Assembly (NCBI GenBank): GCA_030374805.1
Contig: JARGSG010000205.1
Span: forward strand, 78,070 to 142,069
Reading direction: 5' to 3'
Source: Gracilaria gracilis
Lineage: Eukaryota; Rhodophyta; Florideophyceae; Gracilariales; Gracilariaceae
Length of the DNA: 64,000 nucleotides
Shown: in pieces, positions 1 through 10,198 of the stretch
Layout: the number at the start of each line of letters is the position of its first letter
Numbering within the stretch: the first letter of the stretch is position 1
Position numbers and translations under genes: made by a program
Notes under the pieces: generated by a model
Told to the model about the DNA's origin: nothing
Databases searched by the model: none
The model's input: the letters and a program-made list of their open reading frames with translations, nothing else

Positions 1-12
1 GACGAACCAGCC

Positions 13-1434
13 GTGCGAGCGAAGGTGGAAGGTTCACACCGTGAACGCCGTCGCAAAAGCAGAAAAAATCACCGCAAGAAGAGGGAGCAAGACGACTACG
101 ACTCGGATTCGTCCCGTTCATCGATTCACTCTAACCGCTCTGCGGACTCATCCTCATCGAACTCGTCACATAACGATGAGCAGCATGCCCTTTCAGCTCA
201 TTCCAGCCACTCGGACGCCACCCTTGGTCAGATTCGGACCCGACAGAAATGGAGAAAGCCCTCTGGTTTGAAGGAACTGAGGCCTACCAACCCCTTCAAT
301 AAAAGGATTTTAACTTACCCGTACTAGCGTTTGAGAGATTCTAGCTGGGATCGCACACCCAGCGATACGGAAAAGGTGCAGAACTGCATCAAGACGATGG
401 CTTCGTCGTTCCGTGACCAGTATTTTACTGGGGAGGACCCGATTCTCGTGTTTGATTTCTTGTCCGGAGTTATTCAGGTCGCAAATATCCTCTGCGTGAG
501 TGAGGGCCAGACCTACATAGCCCTGCCGTATTTCTTACGTGGAATCGTTGAGGATCAATTCAACTCTGTCAGAGGTTCATCACGCGACTCTGAAGGAGGG
601 GTCAGTTGTTGGCCAGAAGCTGTTCAATATCTCCTACGCTCGTATGCAACAAGAAATGCCATTAAAGAGGCTATCCTTTCGTTTTGTGATACGATACAGC
701 GCCCGAAAGAAACGGAGACTGAGTTTTCAGTTTGACTGAATAAGGCCTTTCACCACTGTGGCATTGTTTGTCTCGCTACCGAGCGTTTCACGACGTTTAT
801 CGACGGATTGGATCCGGGTATTCGAACCCTTGTCTCTCAACGACGTCAGGGCAGAAGAGAAGTTACTTTCCTTGAACTCGTACAGTACGCGAAAGCGGAA
901 GGAGAAGCTCTAAGGGCACGCTACGGACACTGGATGAAATTCAAGGCCTCACACGTTGAGGCCGCACCGTCGTCGGTCTTTATATTAATGCAAATGTACA
1001 CTCGTGAAAAGGTTGATAACCTGCACTTGGCTCATGATGTATTCGGTTCAATCCCGACAACGGAGTTGCCGTCGACCTCGGAGCCCTCGTTGAAAGAGAA
1101 TGACCAACTGCTCTATGCATATCGTCCCCTAGTTCGTGGTTCGCAAGTCCCGTTCGCTGGAACTCGTTACCAGAAGCCTAAATGGGTGGACCCGCGTTCA
1201 GCAAAGTTTCAGAACAACTGGAATGCCGAGGTACTCCAGAAACTGATCTGTTATCTTTGCCACAACCAAGGAAATATGTCTCCGAACTGTGTCTTAATGA
1301 TGATAGAGATGCCCAAAGTTGTGGTGAATTATGAAGCATTAACTCTGGAAAAACAGTCGTTAGTGCCCGTTACCGCGTATTTACGTGCTAAGACTCAGTT
1401 ACCCTGCGCACTTACACCGAATCAGATTGATTAG
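13..1434 (+). pseudogene. Gag polyprotein of chromovirus A, interrupted
   Basis: One reading frame runs through the stretch with in-frame stops at about 325 (TAG) and 733 (TGA). The N-terminal part is Arg/Lys- and Ser-rich, and the middle is a helical region that would be the capsid. Near 1250-1296 lies a zinc-knuckle relic reading CYLCHNQGNMSPNC, that is CX2C-X9-C with Asn where the metal-binding His should stand. Gag packages the element RNA and forms the particle. The knuckle and its place just upstream of protease and RT support the call. The real start may lie left of the window. A further open but unrecognised stretch continues to about 1,590. Confidence 0.7.
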
Positions 1435-1780
1435 ATGCGTCACTCTGGTTCTTGTCAGGTCAATGTTTGTCCCTTCGCATCGGTGTCTGCAACCGCTGCT
1501 GCGGACCGTTTTACTGCTGTTCTGCAGGTTGCTATCCAAACAACTGACGCGCAGAACGCTATTTCTGTTAGAACGAAAACCACTCAGTTAAACTGAGTGG
1601 GGGGTCTCCATTCGAGAGGCGCCCGAGTTGAGGCCCAAGGCGCCCGAGGCGTCACTGCCTCGCTCCCCGGTCAAGATCCTATCATGGAACGAGGCCACCA
1701 CAGACGTGGACTCAACCACCCTCGCTGAGTTACGTCGCCCGAGGAGACGGGACAGGAACAATCGGATCCCGGATTGAGTC

Positions 1781-3519
1781 ATGGTTATGGCCAAGAGAAA
1801 CTACAAAGTTTTTGCAGATATTGGCCTCTCCACCCAGTATATTGTGCGTCATCTGTCTATTCTGGACACAGGTGCAGGGTCCAACTTCATCGTTGAATCA
1901 ATATTACCACCGGAGGTGCGTTCGACTGTGCGTCAAGGACCCGTCATAGACGTTGCCGATGCTAACAACAGCTTGTTGAGAACGGCTGGTATGGTTTCTC
2001 TCGTTAGACGGATTGGTCCATGTGTTCTACAGCTCGAATATGTCGTCTGTAAGACGCTAGCTGCCCCCATCATCTTGGGATATGATTTCTGCGACCGCTT
2101 TGTCGAAGCAATTCGACCGCGGAAACGCGAGGTTAAGATCGAAGATGGTTCGGTTTTTTTGATTGTACGCCGCTCAATTAGACGTGCTTCAGCTAAGCTG
2201 GTACCGCTCCCTGGCCCCCTACGGGACTCATACCCACCAAAGGAATCACGGAAACTTCGGGCCGCACGACCAGTCTCCATTCCACCTGAGTCACAGGTAT
2301 GGGTGGACGTTAACGCTGCTCCGCGTGGATTGGGGGTTGTTCAACCGCTCGCGCCATTATACTAGAAGCACCAAATCGCTATAGCAAACGGAGTCGTTCA
2401 TATTTCTAGTGAACACCCCTTTCAGGTCTTGATTGCCAACTTTGGAACGAAGCCCCAGTATCTGGTGAGAAATCAAGTCATCGGTTCTGTACTTCCGCAC
2501 CCAACGGCATTAATCCCCACCAAGGTGTCAGCCGCCAAAGTCCTCGGGAGTATCGAACTATCAAGCGATGATTCTCACCCTAAAGAGAGGGAGAACGGTG
2601 CAATCCCTCTCCCAGAGCGTGGCAACACGAAAGATTCGGAATTGAAGGCAGTGATAACGAGCTACGATAGGCTCGGACCAGTGAAGGAATTAGAAGATTT
2701 CGACTTCGGACACGTTCCGGAGTCACACCGCAAGAAGTTGCGAAACATGTTGCGCGAGTTCACAGATATGTTGGATGGATATCTTGTAGAGGTTTCTACC
2801 ACGGAACACCAGATTGATTTGTTACCCGCTTCAAAACCGGTTGCTCAGCACCCTTATAGAGCAGGCCCAAAGGCACGGGAAGAAGAGCAATTTCAAGTGA
2901 ACAAGATGCTCTGCGCAGGAGTGATTAAACCGGCCCAGTCATTGTGGGCATCTCTTTTGTGTTGGCTCCGAACCCCGATGGGTCCTGGCGTTTTTCATTG
3001 ACTATAGACGTCTCAATTCAGTCACGGTGAAAGACGTGTACATATGAGGTATGGGGTACGTACCCCATACCTCGTATGGACGATTATATCGATTTGCTCG
3101 GTGAAGCACCCGTGTTCTCCACATTGGATGCGATGGGGATACTGGCAAGTACCCGTTCGACCAGAAGACTGAGATAAGACAGCCTTTGTATTTCACTCAG
3201 TTTGTACCGCCTTAAGCGTATGCTGTTTGGCTTTACGAATGCACCCGTTACCTTTCAGCGTGCCTTGGATATACTCCTTGCTCGCTTTAAACGGCGGAGC
3301 TGTCTCATCTATCTCGACGATATCAGAGTCTTCTCAAGCAATCTGGACGATCACCTCGAGCATGATCGGGAGATCCTAACCACGCTTCGTGATGCAGAAG
3401 TAACTATCAAGTTGAGAAACTGCGAATTATTCACCGAATCGGTAAAGTACCTCGGGCATATCATACGTCCAGGACGGTTACTAATCAAGCAGGCACGAGT
3501 GAAGTCACTCAAGGTGTGA
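1781..3519 (+). pseudogene. Protease and reverse transcriptase of chromovirus A
   Basis: The protease segment (1781-2365) has the retropepsin active-site motif LDTGAGSNFI. After a stop at 2363-2365 the same frame continues to 3001 and contains the typical Ty3 RT entry: HQIDL, then KPVAQHPYR, then AGVIKP. A frameshift near 2,990 leads to IDYRRLNSVTVKDVY. After an inverted duplication (3041-3078) come DDYIDLLGEAPVFSTLDAM and RLKRMLFGFTNAPVTFQRA, then the catalytic YLDD box and VKYLGHII. The polymerase copies element RNA to cDNA. The frame is broken at least three times. The RT connection domain and RNase H are absent because the sequence jumps into integrase near 3,510. Confidence 0.85.
3041..3078. 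repeat. 38-bp near-perfect palindrome inside RT
   Basis: The two 19-bp arms match with one difference. The right arm encodes the expected RT residues YPIPRM, and the left arm is its inverted copy inserted directly upstream, between DVY and YPIPRM. This looks like a snap-back, templated inverted duplication that broke the RT frame. Confidence 0.8.
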
Positions 3520-5530
3520 AGAATCTGTTCACAACGACATATCATTCCCAATGCAATGGGCAGGTGGAATGGTTCAACCGAACGTTGCTATCCGCACTGC
3601 GTGCGTATACGGTTGAAAACCCCAAAGCATGGGAGCTGTATACGGATATCGAAACTTACGCGTACAACACCCAAGTACACGGAGGTACTGGTTCATCACC
3701 ATTAGAAGTGGTATTGCCACGTATACAATCGTTTGTGGCGATTGAATCACAATCGACATCGGGCAAGCAACTATCACCGGTCGATTATTACCTCCGTGGG
3801 AAAACGTGGCTCGCGACGATGGTTCCATTTGCTAAGTAATCAATGGAAAAGGCACAAAACGCTAACAATCGTAACTTTGATACCAGGATCCGTCGCCCAC
3901 CACCTTCGCTGGATGAAGGACAGTTCGCCTTCGTAGGAAAAGAGTATTATAACCCCGAGAAGGAGAAACGTCACAAGCTCTCACCAATTGTGGATGGCCC
4001 ATGAAAGAAAATTTCTTTGGGTCCAGGCACAGTTGTACTGTAAGTCAATGACCGCCACAAGCGGTTTTCAAGCGATCACGTTGTACAGGGCCCTATCACA
4101 GAAGTATGCACGCAGCGTGGAGACGAAGCTCAACAGAAACAAGACCTCTCACACAAGAATATGGCATCCCAACCAGTTGGTGTTTCCCACCGTGCACGTG
4201 GATTTCTAGAGATCCCGACTTTATCGTCGTCAACAACCGAGCCTTCAGGCTCGAGACCACTTATTCGCACCCGCTTTACAGCGCCTTTTACCCCTCCTTG
4301 ACGTGACTTCACCCTATGTCGCTCCACCTAAGGAGAGAGAGGAGAATGACCGCCTTGGCGTGAAGGAAATTCCGGGGTCGTGACCGTTGTCTGATACTCG
4401 TGATACACGGAACGCCGATGATGTAAATGTACATACCGGCCCTGTCCAGGGCGAAGCCGCTCAGGATACTCCAATCGCTGGGTCTGCCAGCCCGCAATTG
4501 CGTGTGGACATCGCGAAGACAGCCCCCCTCTGCAGAGGACAGCAGTCTTTTCTACAAGGATATCTCGCCGGACTCGGACAAGATTTTACCTCAGCTTACT
4601 GATATTGCTCACCCTGCCGGGAATACGTCGCCAGATAGGGCACCCAATGGGTTGTCTGTCGACCGCTTTCGCGAAGCTCCCTCGGCACAGCCGGCAACGG
4701 AGCACCAACAGCCACTTGAGAAGGAAAAGAAAGCGGAAGTCACAGTAGATCCCGGTAGAGTAAACCCCCTTGCAAAGAAAGAATTGGCACACGGTAAAGT
4801 GGATAATTCTCACCCCAGAACGGGTTCTGTCGTTAAGCCGACCACCCTGCCCTCGGGAATTTCACCCTCTACCCATCTTGACGGCTCCTACCAACATACC
4901 TAGAAGTCAGTCACTCAGAAAGAGACGACTCAACCAGTCCCAAAAGAGGTCGGACACACTGCTGCTGGAGGAGACTCACTGCGCGCCCTGTCACGTGACC
5001 AGCGCCGTGCACCTTTCGATGGGAATTTTGATTCGCCAAGCGAGGGAACAGATGAACCGGCACGCGCATTGGAAATTGAAACGCCTCCCCGCCAACCGTT
5101 GTCAACGACAGAACGATATCGCACCAGCAAGCTCGCGGAGCGCCCTCTAGTATCTGAGGAGACCAACCCACCCCAGTGGATGTCTGATGCTCCATCAACT
5201 CATCCGGGCACAGCCATTCCGCCGATGGCATTTGATCTACACGAACCGGATACCGGAGTACGGTACACGACTCAGTTGGAACATGCCGTCCCCCACCGGG
5301 GAAGAAGAAGACTACCAGAGTGTCTATCCGAAGGAATTTGTAATCTACCGCATCGTGGAACACAGCTATTACCCAAAGGAATATGTCCAACACTAGGTAC
5401 GCTGGTACGAATAACTGCCGTCTGCGGACACGGATGAATCGGTTGAGCACCTGCCCTGATCCAAAATAGTGCAGTATCATCGTCATACGAAAACGGGATT
5501 CCTCGCCACGCTCCACTGTGCACTCGTGGG
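3516..5530 (+). pseudogene. Integrase tail, GPY/F module and chromodomain of chromovirus A
   Basis: The segment begins inside the integrase core at TTYHSQCNGQVEWFNRTL, which contains the position of the catalytic Glu, and continues to YNTQVHGGTGSSPLE. About 3930-4100 reads KEYYNPEKEKRHKLSPIVDGP, matching the GPY/F module of copy B. A polar linker rich in stops and frame changes follows. Near 5330-5470 a chromodomain can be aligned with copy B: FVIYRIVEHSYYPKEYVQH, then VRWYE, then VEHLP and SK.VQYH, with three in-frame stops. Chromodomains of such integrases direct insertion to marked chromatin. The N-terminal zinc-binding part and two of the catalytic acidic residues are deleted. Confidence 0.8.
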
Positions 5531-5559
5531 TTAGCTCCTGCAGTAGCGATGTGACTCTC

Positions 5560-5740
5560 CTAGGGGGGACGCGGAAACTCAGGAAAAGAAGATGAAGGAC
5601 CTCACGAAGAGAAGATCACCATACCCTTGGGAAGGAAGATGAAGCACCGGAGAAGAGGATAGAAGAGAGGGAGAAGCCTCAAGAAGAGAAGATGGAGCCT
5701 CAAGAAGAGAAGAAAAAGATTTTGCCTGGATAGTCAGAGT
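5560..5740 (+). repeat. Purine-rich GAAGA/GGAGAAG tract
   Basis: About 180 bp consist almost only of G and A with loose repeats of CAAGAAGAGAAG. It sits between the end of the pol chromodomain and the end of the convergent antisense gene. It could be a tail of the pol reading frame, a secondary polypurine tract or simple-sequence expansion. I cannot decide between these. Confidence 0.5.
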
Positions 5741-5841
5741 TTACTCAGCCATGCTGAAGAAGGCCGTGTGTAAGGAGATCTATAGTGTGTCCACTAGCCA
5801 GACTATTACAGCCAAGTTAGACTTGGGATCATCCCGTGAAG

Positions 5842-7922
5842 TCACAAAAACGGGAGACTGCCACCCTGTGAACCAGGAAACTTACCGGTCATCAGCTGCG
5901 TAAGCAGGGCATCCAGCATTTGCGCGAGGTACGCGGCGGTTTCCGTGCCGGTCAAACCCGCTTACCGAAGGAACTCGGTGATACTGCCGCACGGCTAGCA
6001 CCGGACCCACCCACAGACGACGGATCGACATTCGGAGGAACTGCGCTCGCACTTGCGCTCGCGCTACCCACATGGGATTCCCCCGCCGGTGGCGTAGCCT
6101 CAGTAGCCTCCATCGGATTAACCGCTCCGGTAGGAGTGGAGCCCGTTGGTTTACCGACTCCGGAAGGGGCCCCGCCCGAGCTCGGAGCATTACTTGGATG
6201 GCCCGGAGTAGCCATGGAAGCAACCAGTGCAGAGTACGCCGCCTGGCCACTACCCTCGGCAAGATGAAGGCCACCACCATCACTGGTGTAACTGACCCCA
6301 GTCGCTTGTGGCACCATCGGCTCGACTTCGTCGGTTGGCGCCATGCTGCTCTGCGGATCATCATCTACCATGAGATCCCCGTCTTCGCACAGATGAAAGT
6401 AATTTTCCGTGATGATGCATCCTCTCGGATGACCTGGTGGCTCCATCTTTTCGGCATTTTGGAGAGCCGTGGCCTGCACTTCACTGATGAAGGACTGTTC
6501 GCACGGATCGTAGAAAACGTAATCACACGCTAACGTTGTTCGGTGTTCTGGACACCGCTCGGAAGAATTGTTACCATTTTAGCGACGAATCAATTGAAGG
6601 GATACTGCGTTACAGTCGACCTTGTCTATCACATCCAACAAAGAGAGTACCTCCTGGTAGTTTCGAGCACCTTCCAGCTCTCCCTACGAACAGCAAATCT
6701 GGCCGAAATATGGCCGAAATGTGGCCGAAATATGGCCTTTAGCTCGAAAACTTGTGAGGACGTGTAACGAGCTAAGATAAACAACTTTTACTTTTCTTCG
6801 TATGGCCGAAATACGGCCGAAACGTGGACCAAATATGGCCGAAGTGTACACGTGTCAATGATCAAAAGTATTCATTTCACCTAGTCAGGGAGATCCAATC
6901 CCGGATTCCGGGTCGAAGCCCCGTAGAAAGGAACCACAGTCGATACTGGTCATACGCTTCAAAAAGGAGATACGCCGCCGCGCGGGCCACCGATTCCGTT
7001 ACGACGACAAACGACCACCCGGAGTACGGATTTTTACAGATTTTGCTACCAATTTAGGTGATTCTGGGCGGGAGCTCAATGTAACACCCACAGCAAGCCT
7101 CATAGAGAGACCATAATATTGGTGGAGGAACGTAACGCCCACGCATGTACTGCGGTCGGATCCGCTCGGCCTCCACGTTCTGATACGGTATCATGCACCC
7201 GAATCGCGGTCGCTCCCGACACTCGAAGCGGATCATCTGCAGGAACGTTGACCTCGGAAAACGACGGAGGTACCAGAATTCAGCTCTCAAAAGAGGAAGT
7301 ACGCAGCACAAGTAATCTTGGTTGACCTGGACTGGCCCACCCCGTTTCGGGATGCGCGGCGCAAGTTCCGCTAGGCGGTCACCATAGACAATCTGGCCTT
7401 GTGTGCGGAAGAATGTCATATTGAAATGGTACTTCTCCGGAACCGGATATTCCGACGGCGTAGGTATAACCGCTGATACGCGAGTCGGATCATCCCCACT
7501 TGAGCTTGAGCTTGGGCGTTGCTCTCGCCACGCTGGCGGACCAACCTGTGCGGAGGCACGGTGATACGATTTCTCCAGTCGAAGGACGTCGTCACCCGGA
7601 TATGGAGATCACCAGGAATGAGAACATTTCCATCAGCATACTGCTAGATGAGAGCCTCTTTTTGCACCTGAGTAGGGTGAAACCACGGAGCGTTCCGGGA
7701 TCTGGCCGACTCAGCCCGCGGATCGATCGCGAACAACTCGTCATACGACCTCCACGTGACCGCCAACGGCGTTGTCGGTGTAGCTGTACCGCCCATGGCA
7801 GAAAAACCCATCGTTGGTGCGGTTTGTTTGTTTGAGTTGCCACCGGACAGCAACGGCGCTGTCTGGAAGCCAGTGATTTACCCCGAATTGAGAGAATTCC
7901 CAAAAGGATTTGAATTCGGCAT
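5842..7922 (-). pseudogene. Conserved antisense gene of chromovirus A, unknown function
   Basis: Read on the minus strand, this region aligns along its whole length with the plus-strand gene of copy B (49158-50837). Shared blocks, in order: the start MPNSNPF (B: MSGNQQPF); QTAPLLSGG; W.SYD.L followed by APWFH; ADGNVLIPGDL..RVTTS.D; AEFWYLRR...TFLQMIRFE.R; YQNVEAERI; RGRYVPPP; EACCGCYI; RAAAY and YRLWFL; VFYDPCEQSFISE; an acidic, Ala/Pro/Ser-rich tail; and the end EFLR..GL followed by AQMLDALL. Stops and at least two frameshifts interrupt this copy, and a GGCCGAAAT repeat is inserted in it. No known domain is recognised. A TATA-like CATAAAAG stands upstream (about 8070) just inside the 3' LTR. 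Position and conservation indicate an element gene, not chance antisense openness. Confidence 0.75.
6690..6850 (+). repeat. GGCCGAAAT(A/G)T short tandem repeat
   Basis: Units of about 11 bp, ATGGCCGAAAT and variants, occur in two clusters (about 6702-6736 and 6802-6842). They interrupt the antisense gene of chromovirus A. Copy B lacks this insert: its corresponding protein blocks are about 200 bp closer. Confidence 0.75.
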
Positions 7923-8029
7923 CGCGAAGGCAGAAAGAAGATCATTGTTCGATGACGGTGCACTCTGGATGAGAGGAGAAGCTTCGCAAGAAGATTGGTT
8001 AACTCTCACAGGTGATAGGTTGTTGCTCC

Positions 8030-8085
8030 GAGTATAAAAGGCAGTCTCGCTCATGGGGGTTTACTCTTTTATGCTGCCGGCGTCG
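8030..8085. promoter_or_regulatory. Divergent TATA-like boxes next to the 3' LTR
   Basis: On + there is GAGTATAAAAGGC at about 8030-8042. On - there is GCATAAAAGAG at about 8065-8075, pointing into the antisense gene. Copy B has GGAATAAAAGC at the matching position (about 49000) upstream of its antisense gene. The minus-strand box is therefore a candidate promoter element of that gene. This is inference from position and similarity only. Confidence 0.45.
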
Positions 8086-8119
8086 CGCCGTTGAAGTCGC
8101 TACAAACGCGCGCTCTCGC

Positions 8120-8133
8120 CTAAGAAGGGGGAT
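8120..8133 (+). other. Polypurine tract and start of 3' LTR
   Basis: AAGAAGGGGGA is followed within two bases by TGTAGAGCAACGCC. A polypurine tract directly before a TG-beginning sequence is the usual mark of the internal region/3' LTR junction. It places the antisense gene inside the element. The LTR end cannot be fixed, because the 5' LTR is outside the window for comparison. Confidence 0.55.
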
Positions 8134-9100
8134 ATGTAGAGCAACGCCACTCGCGGTACTTAGCCGTTTTCACGGGTCATATATAGCTCATCAGTGATGG
8201 TAGCACCTGGCTCTCTATATGAGGAGATATTGGACCCTTCTTACAGGAAGAGGGCATCACAACTGGACCTTGGCACCCTTGGCACGATGAGTACAAATAA
8301 TATATGTATGCGTGTGCATGGCACCCTTCGTAGTGGAATTTCTGGATATAATTTACGTTATTTAGTGCACAACCTTACAGTCGGATGGTCGACGCCATAA
8401 TATATAACTTGGTGATCTCGGGCCATCCCGGTGAATTAAACGCTGGCAAGCGAGTGTCGGGCTCTGAATCAGGAACCCCTGGTACTCGTAAAATCCTAGC
8501 GAAGACCCGACTCCTTGCGCAGGTGGAGCTTCCAGCACGTTCAGAATCAGTGTGTCTCTTTAACCAGGTTTGTTTGTGTTCTTCGCCCGTATTGTACAGG
8601 TATTGCTTCCCCGTATACTGGTGTTGCTTTTCTTGCCCTGCCTTGGCCTTGGTCTTGGCCTTGCCAGTCGCGGTCCGTGTGTTCACTACTGCGTGCCCCC
8701 GCCCCACCTCTGTGACGTCATCACAGACTCCGTCGCCATATAGATCCAGTTTCCTGGTTTTAACGCCTGTTAGCTCGTCGAGACGGTGAGTCCCGGTGTT
8801 ACACGCGGCTAGCGTGCTGACCACAGGTGGCTCTGTTCGCCGCGATAACCTCTCTAAAGGAAGCTCCCGAGCAACTTCGTGTGTCATCTCCATGTCAGGG
8901 TTTTGCGACACAAGCCTCACTAGCAGCGACAATTTAAACCACGAAATGTCAAACTGTCCGACCCCACCACAAGATCCATCATCAGAGCGGCCACGAGACG
9001 TGGAAGTAGCGCTGCAGACATACAGACGCAGTATTATTTGTCGGTCTCGGCCTGCAGAGTGTAACACATTCTGTCCGCAACGCCTCACCTAGGTTATCGG
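8134..9100. other. Probable 3' LTR and flanking sequence, no gene recognised
   Basis: The sequence begins with the candidate LTR start and carries several TATA-like stretches (around 8180-8220). Open frames exist on both strands (237 codons on - from 9088 to 8375), but they overlap each other and resemble no known family, so they are not called as genes. Confidence 0.35.
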
Positions 9101-9103
9101 AAG

Positions 9104-9770
9104 ATGCCTCGAGAGCCATATTTGAGCAAGTCTAGCAAAGAAAACGGCTCATATTGGCACGCAGTAAGCTGGAGTTCGGAGCTATCGAATGGAAGCGTAT
9201 CACCTTCACGGAAGAGAAGAAGTTCAACCCCGATGGTCCCGACGGCTTTGCTTCCTACTGGCATGGCTTATGCACCACTTCCGAGATATTTTCCAAGAGG
9301 CAGCAGAGTGGTGCGTCAATCATGATCTAGGCTGCAATTTCCCACAACATTATAAGTGATTAAGAGGCGCGGCGGTAACCAAGTTGGTTACCAAGACTCA
9401 ATTAAGTATTGCAAAATACTTGTGCGTACCTTAGTTTCGTTTGCAGCTGATTCTTGCGGTGAAAGATGGAAGTTGATGCATGACGGAGCATCAACACATC
9501 GGTCAAGTTACAAAAAGAAATGGCTTTATGATTGAGACGTGATGTACTGGATTGGCTGGCAAAGTTGTCAGACCTAAATCCGATAGAAAATGTCTTGGAT
9601 CTTTGGCAAGAGAAGTGTTTATGAGAGTGAAATTTAATTTGAAAGCATCAAGAACCTTGAAAAGAAGGTGGTAGGTCGTTGGTATAAATTGATGAAGATT
9701 TCATCAGAAATCTATATCATTTTAAGACCAGGCGTCTAGTGGCTGGGATAGAAGGCAAATGAGCGATTGA
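9104..9770 (+). pseudogene. Tc1/mariner-type transposase remnant
   Basis: Three frames together give Tc1 landmarks in order. First is FTEEKKFNPDGPDG with YWHGL, around the first catalytic Asp. Then SKRQQSGAS appears near 9290-9320. WKLMHDGASTHRS with KKKWL follows near 9470-9520, where the family has QQDNAPIHRS; the second catalytic Asp is retained. Last is DWLAKLSDLNPIENV.D.W near 9550-9605, with the third acidic residue region. These enzymes cut and join element ends at TA sites. Multiple stops and frameshifts show it is dead. The N-terminal helix-turn-helix part was not found and the inverted ends were not located. Confidence 0.8.
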
Positions 9771-10183
9771 AAGCTAGTAATATGTGTTTGCGGTCGTTTT
9801 TTGGGGGTTCGTCTATATAATAACTCACAAATCTAAACGTAGTTCTTGGTAGTTATCTTGCATTAAAGGACGGTATGCTGTTTCATTTTGTAGTCTTGCC
9901 CGGTTTACGTGTTCTATTTGGCCTTTGGCTCTGGGCCGCACGCGAAAGAGCAAACTGCGGCGCTTTGTAGTCAGATGAGGAGGGCAAGCAGGTTTTGATC
10001 TACAGATCTTTCGCGGACAGTATACAGTGTACGTAAAGAGGTTACTCGCGCGGTATTGTGTTGTGTGAGGCAGGCTGCGCCAGTTCGGAATCAAATGCGT
10101 ACAGCTTGGGTACATGAGCGGGCTTATAATGAGCTTTTGTGCAGCCTGCCTTATATTTACAAACGTCTGTTGTGATTTTTTTT

Positions 10184-10198
10184 GTAACGACTCGTTAC
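10184..10198. repeat. 15-bp palindrome flanking the pogo-like left end
   Basis: GTAACGACTCGTTAC is a perfect palindrome around a central C, directly outside the left inverted end. A related 19-bp palindrome, TACTCGTTACTAACGAGTA (about 12465-12483), sits inside the right inverted end. Confidence 0.7.

Larger units (their letters stand above)
1..8133 (+). mobile_element. Ty3/gypsy chromovirus, copy A (5' end outside window)
   Basis: This is an LTR retrotransposon in sense orientation. The order is gag with a zinc knuckle, aspartic protease, reverse transcriptase, the end of the integrase core, a GPY/F module, a long linker and a chromodomain. A convergent antisense gene (7922 to 5842), a purine-rich tract and the start of a 3' LTR near 8134 follow. 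The domain order protease-RT-integrase is that of Ty3/gypsy, and the terminal chromodomain makes it a chromovirus. The 5' LTR lies before the window. RNase H and most of the integrase are missing through an internal deletion near 3,510, and all frames carry stops, so the copy is dead. Copy B at 49.0-53.0 kb is the same family in reverse orientation. Confidence 0.85.

Noticed and set aside
8375-9088. 237-codon minus-strand frame as a gene
   Set aside because: It lies in the presumed LTR or its flank, overlaps equally open plus-strand frames and shows no family motif.
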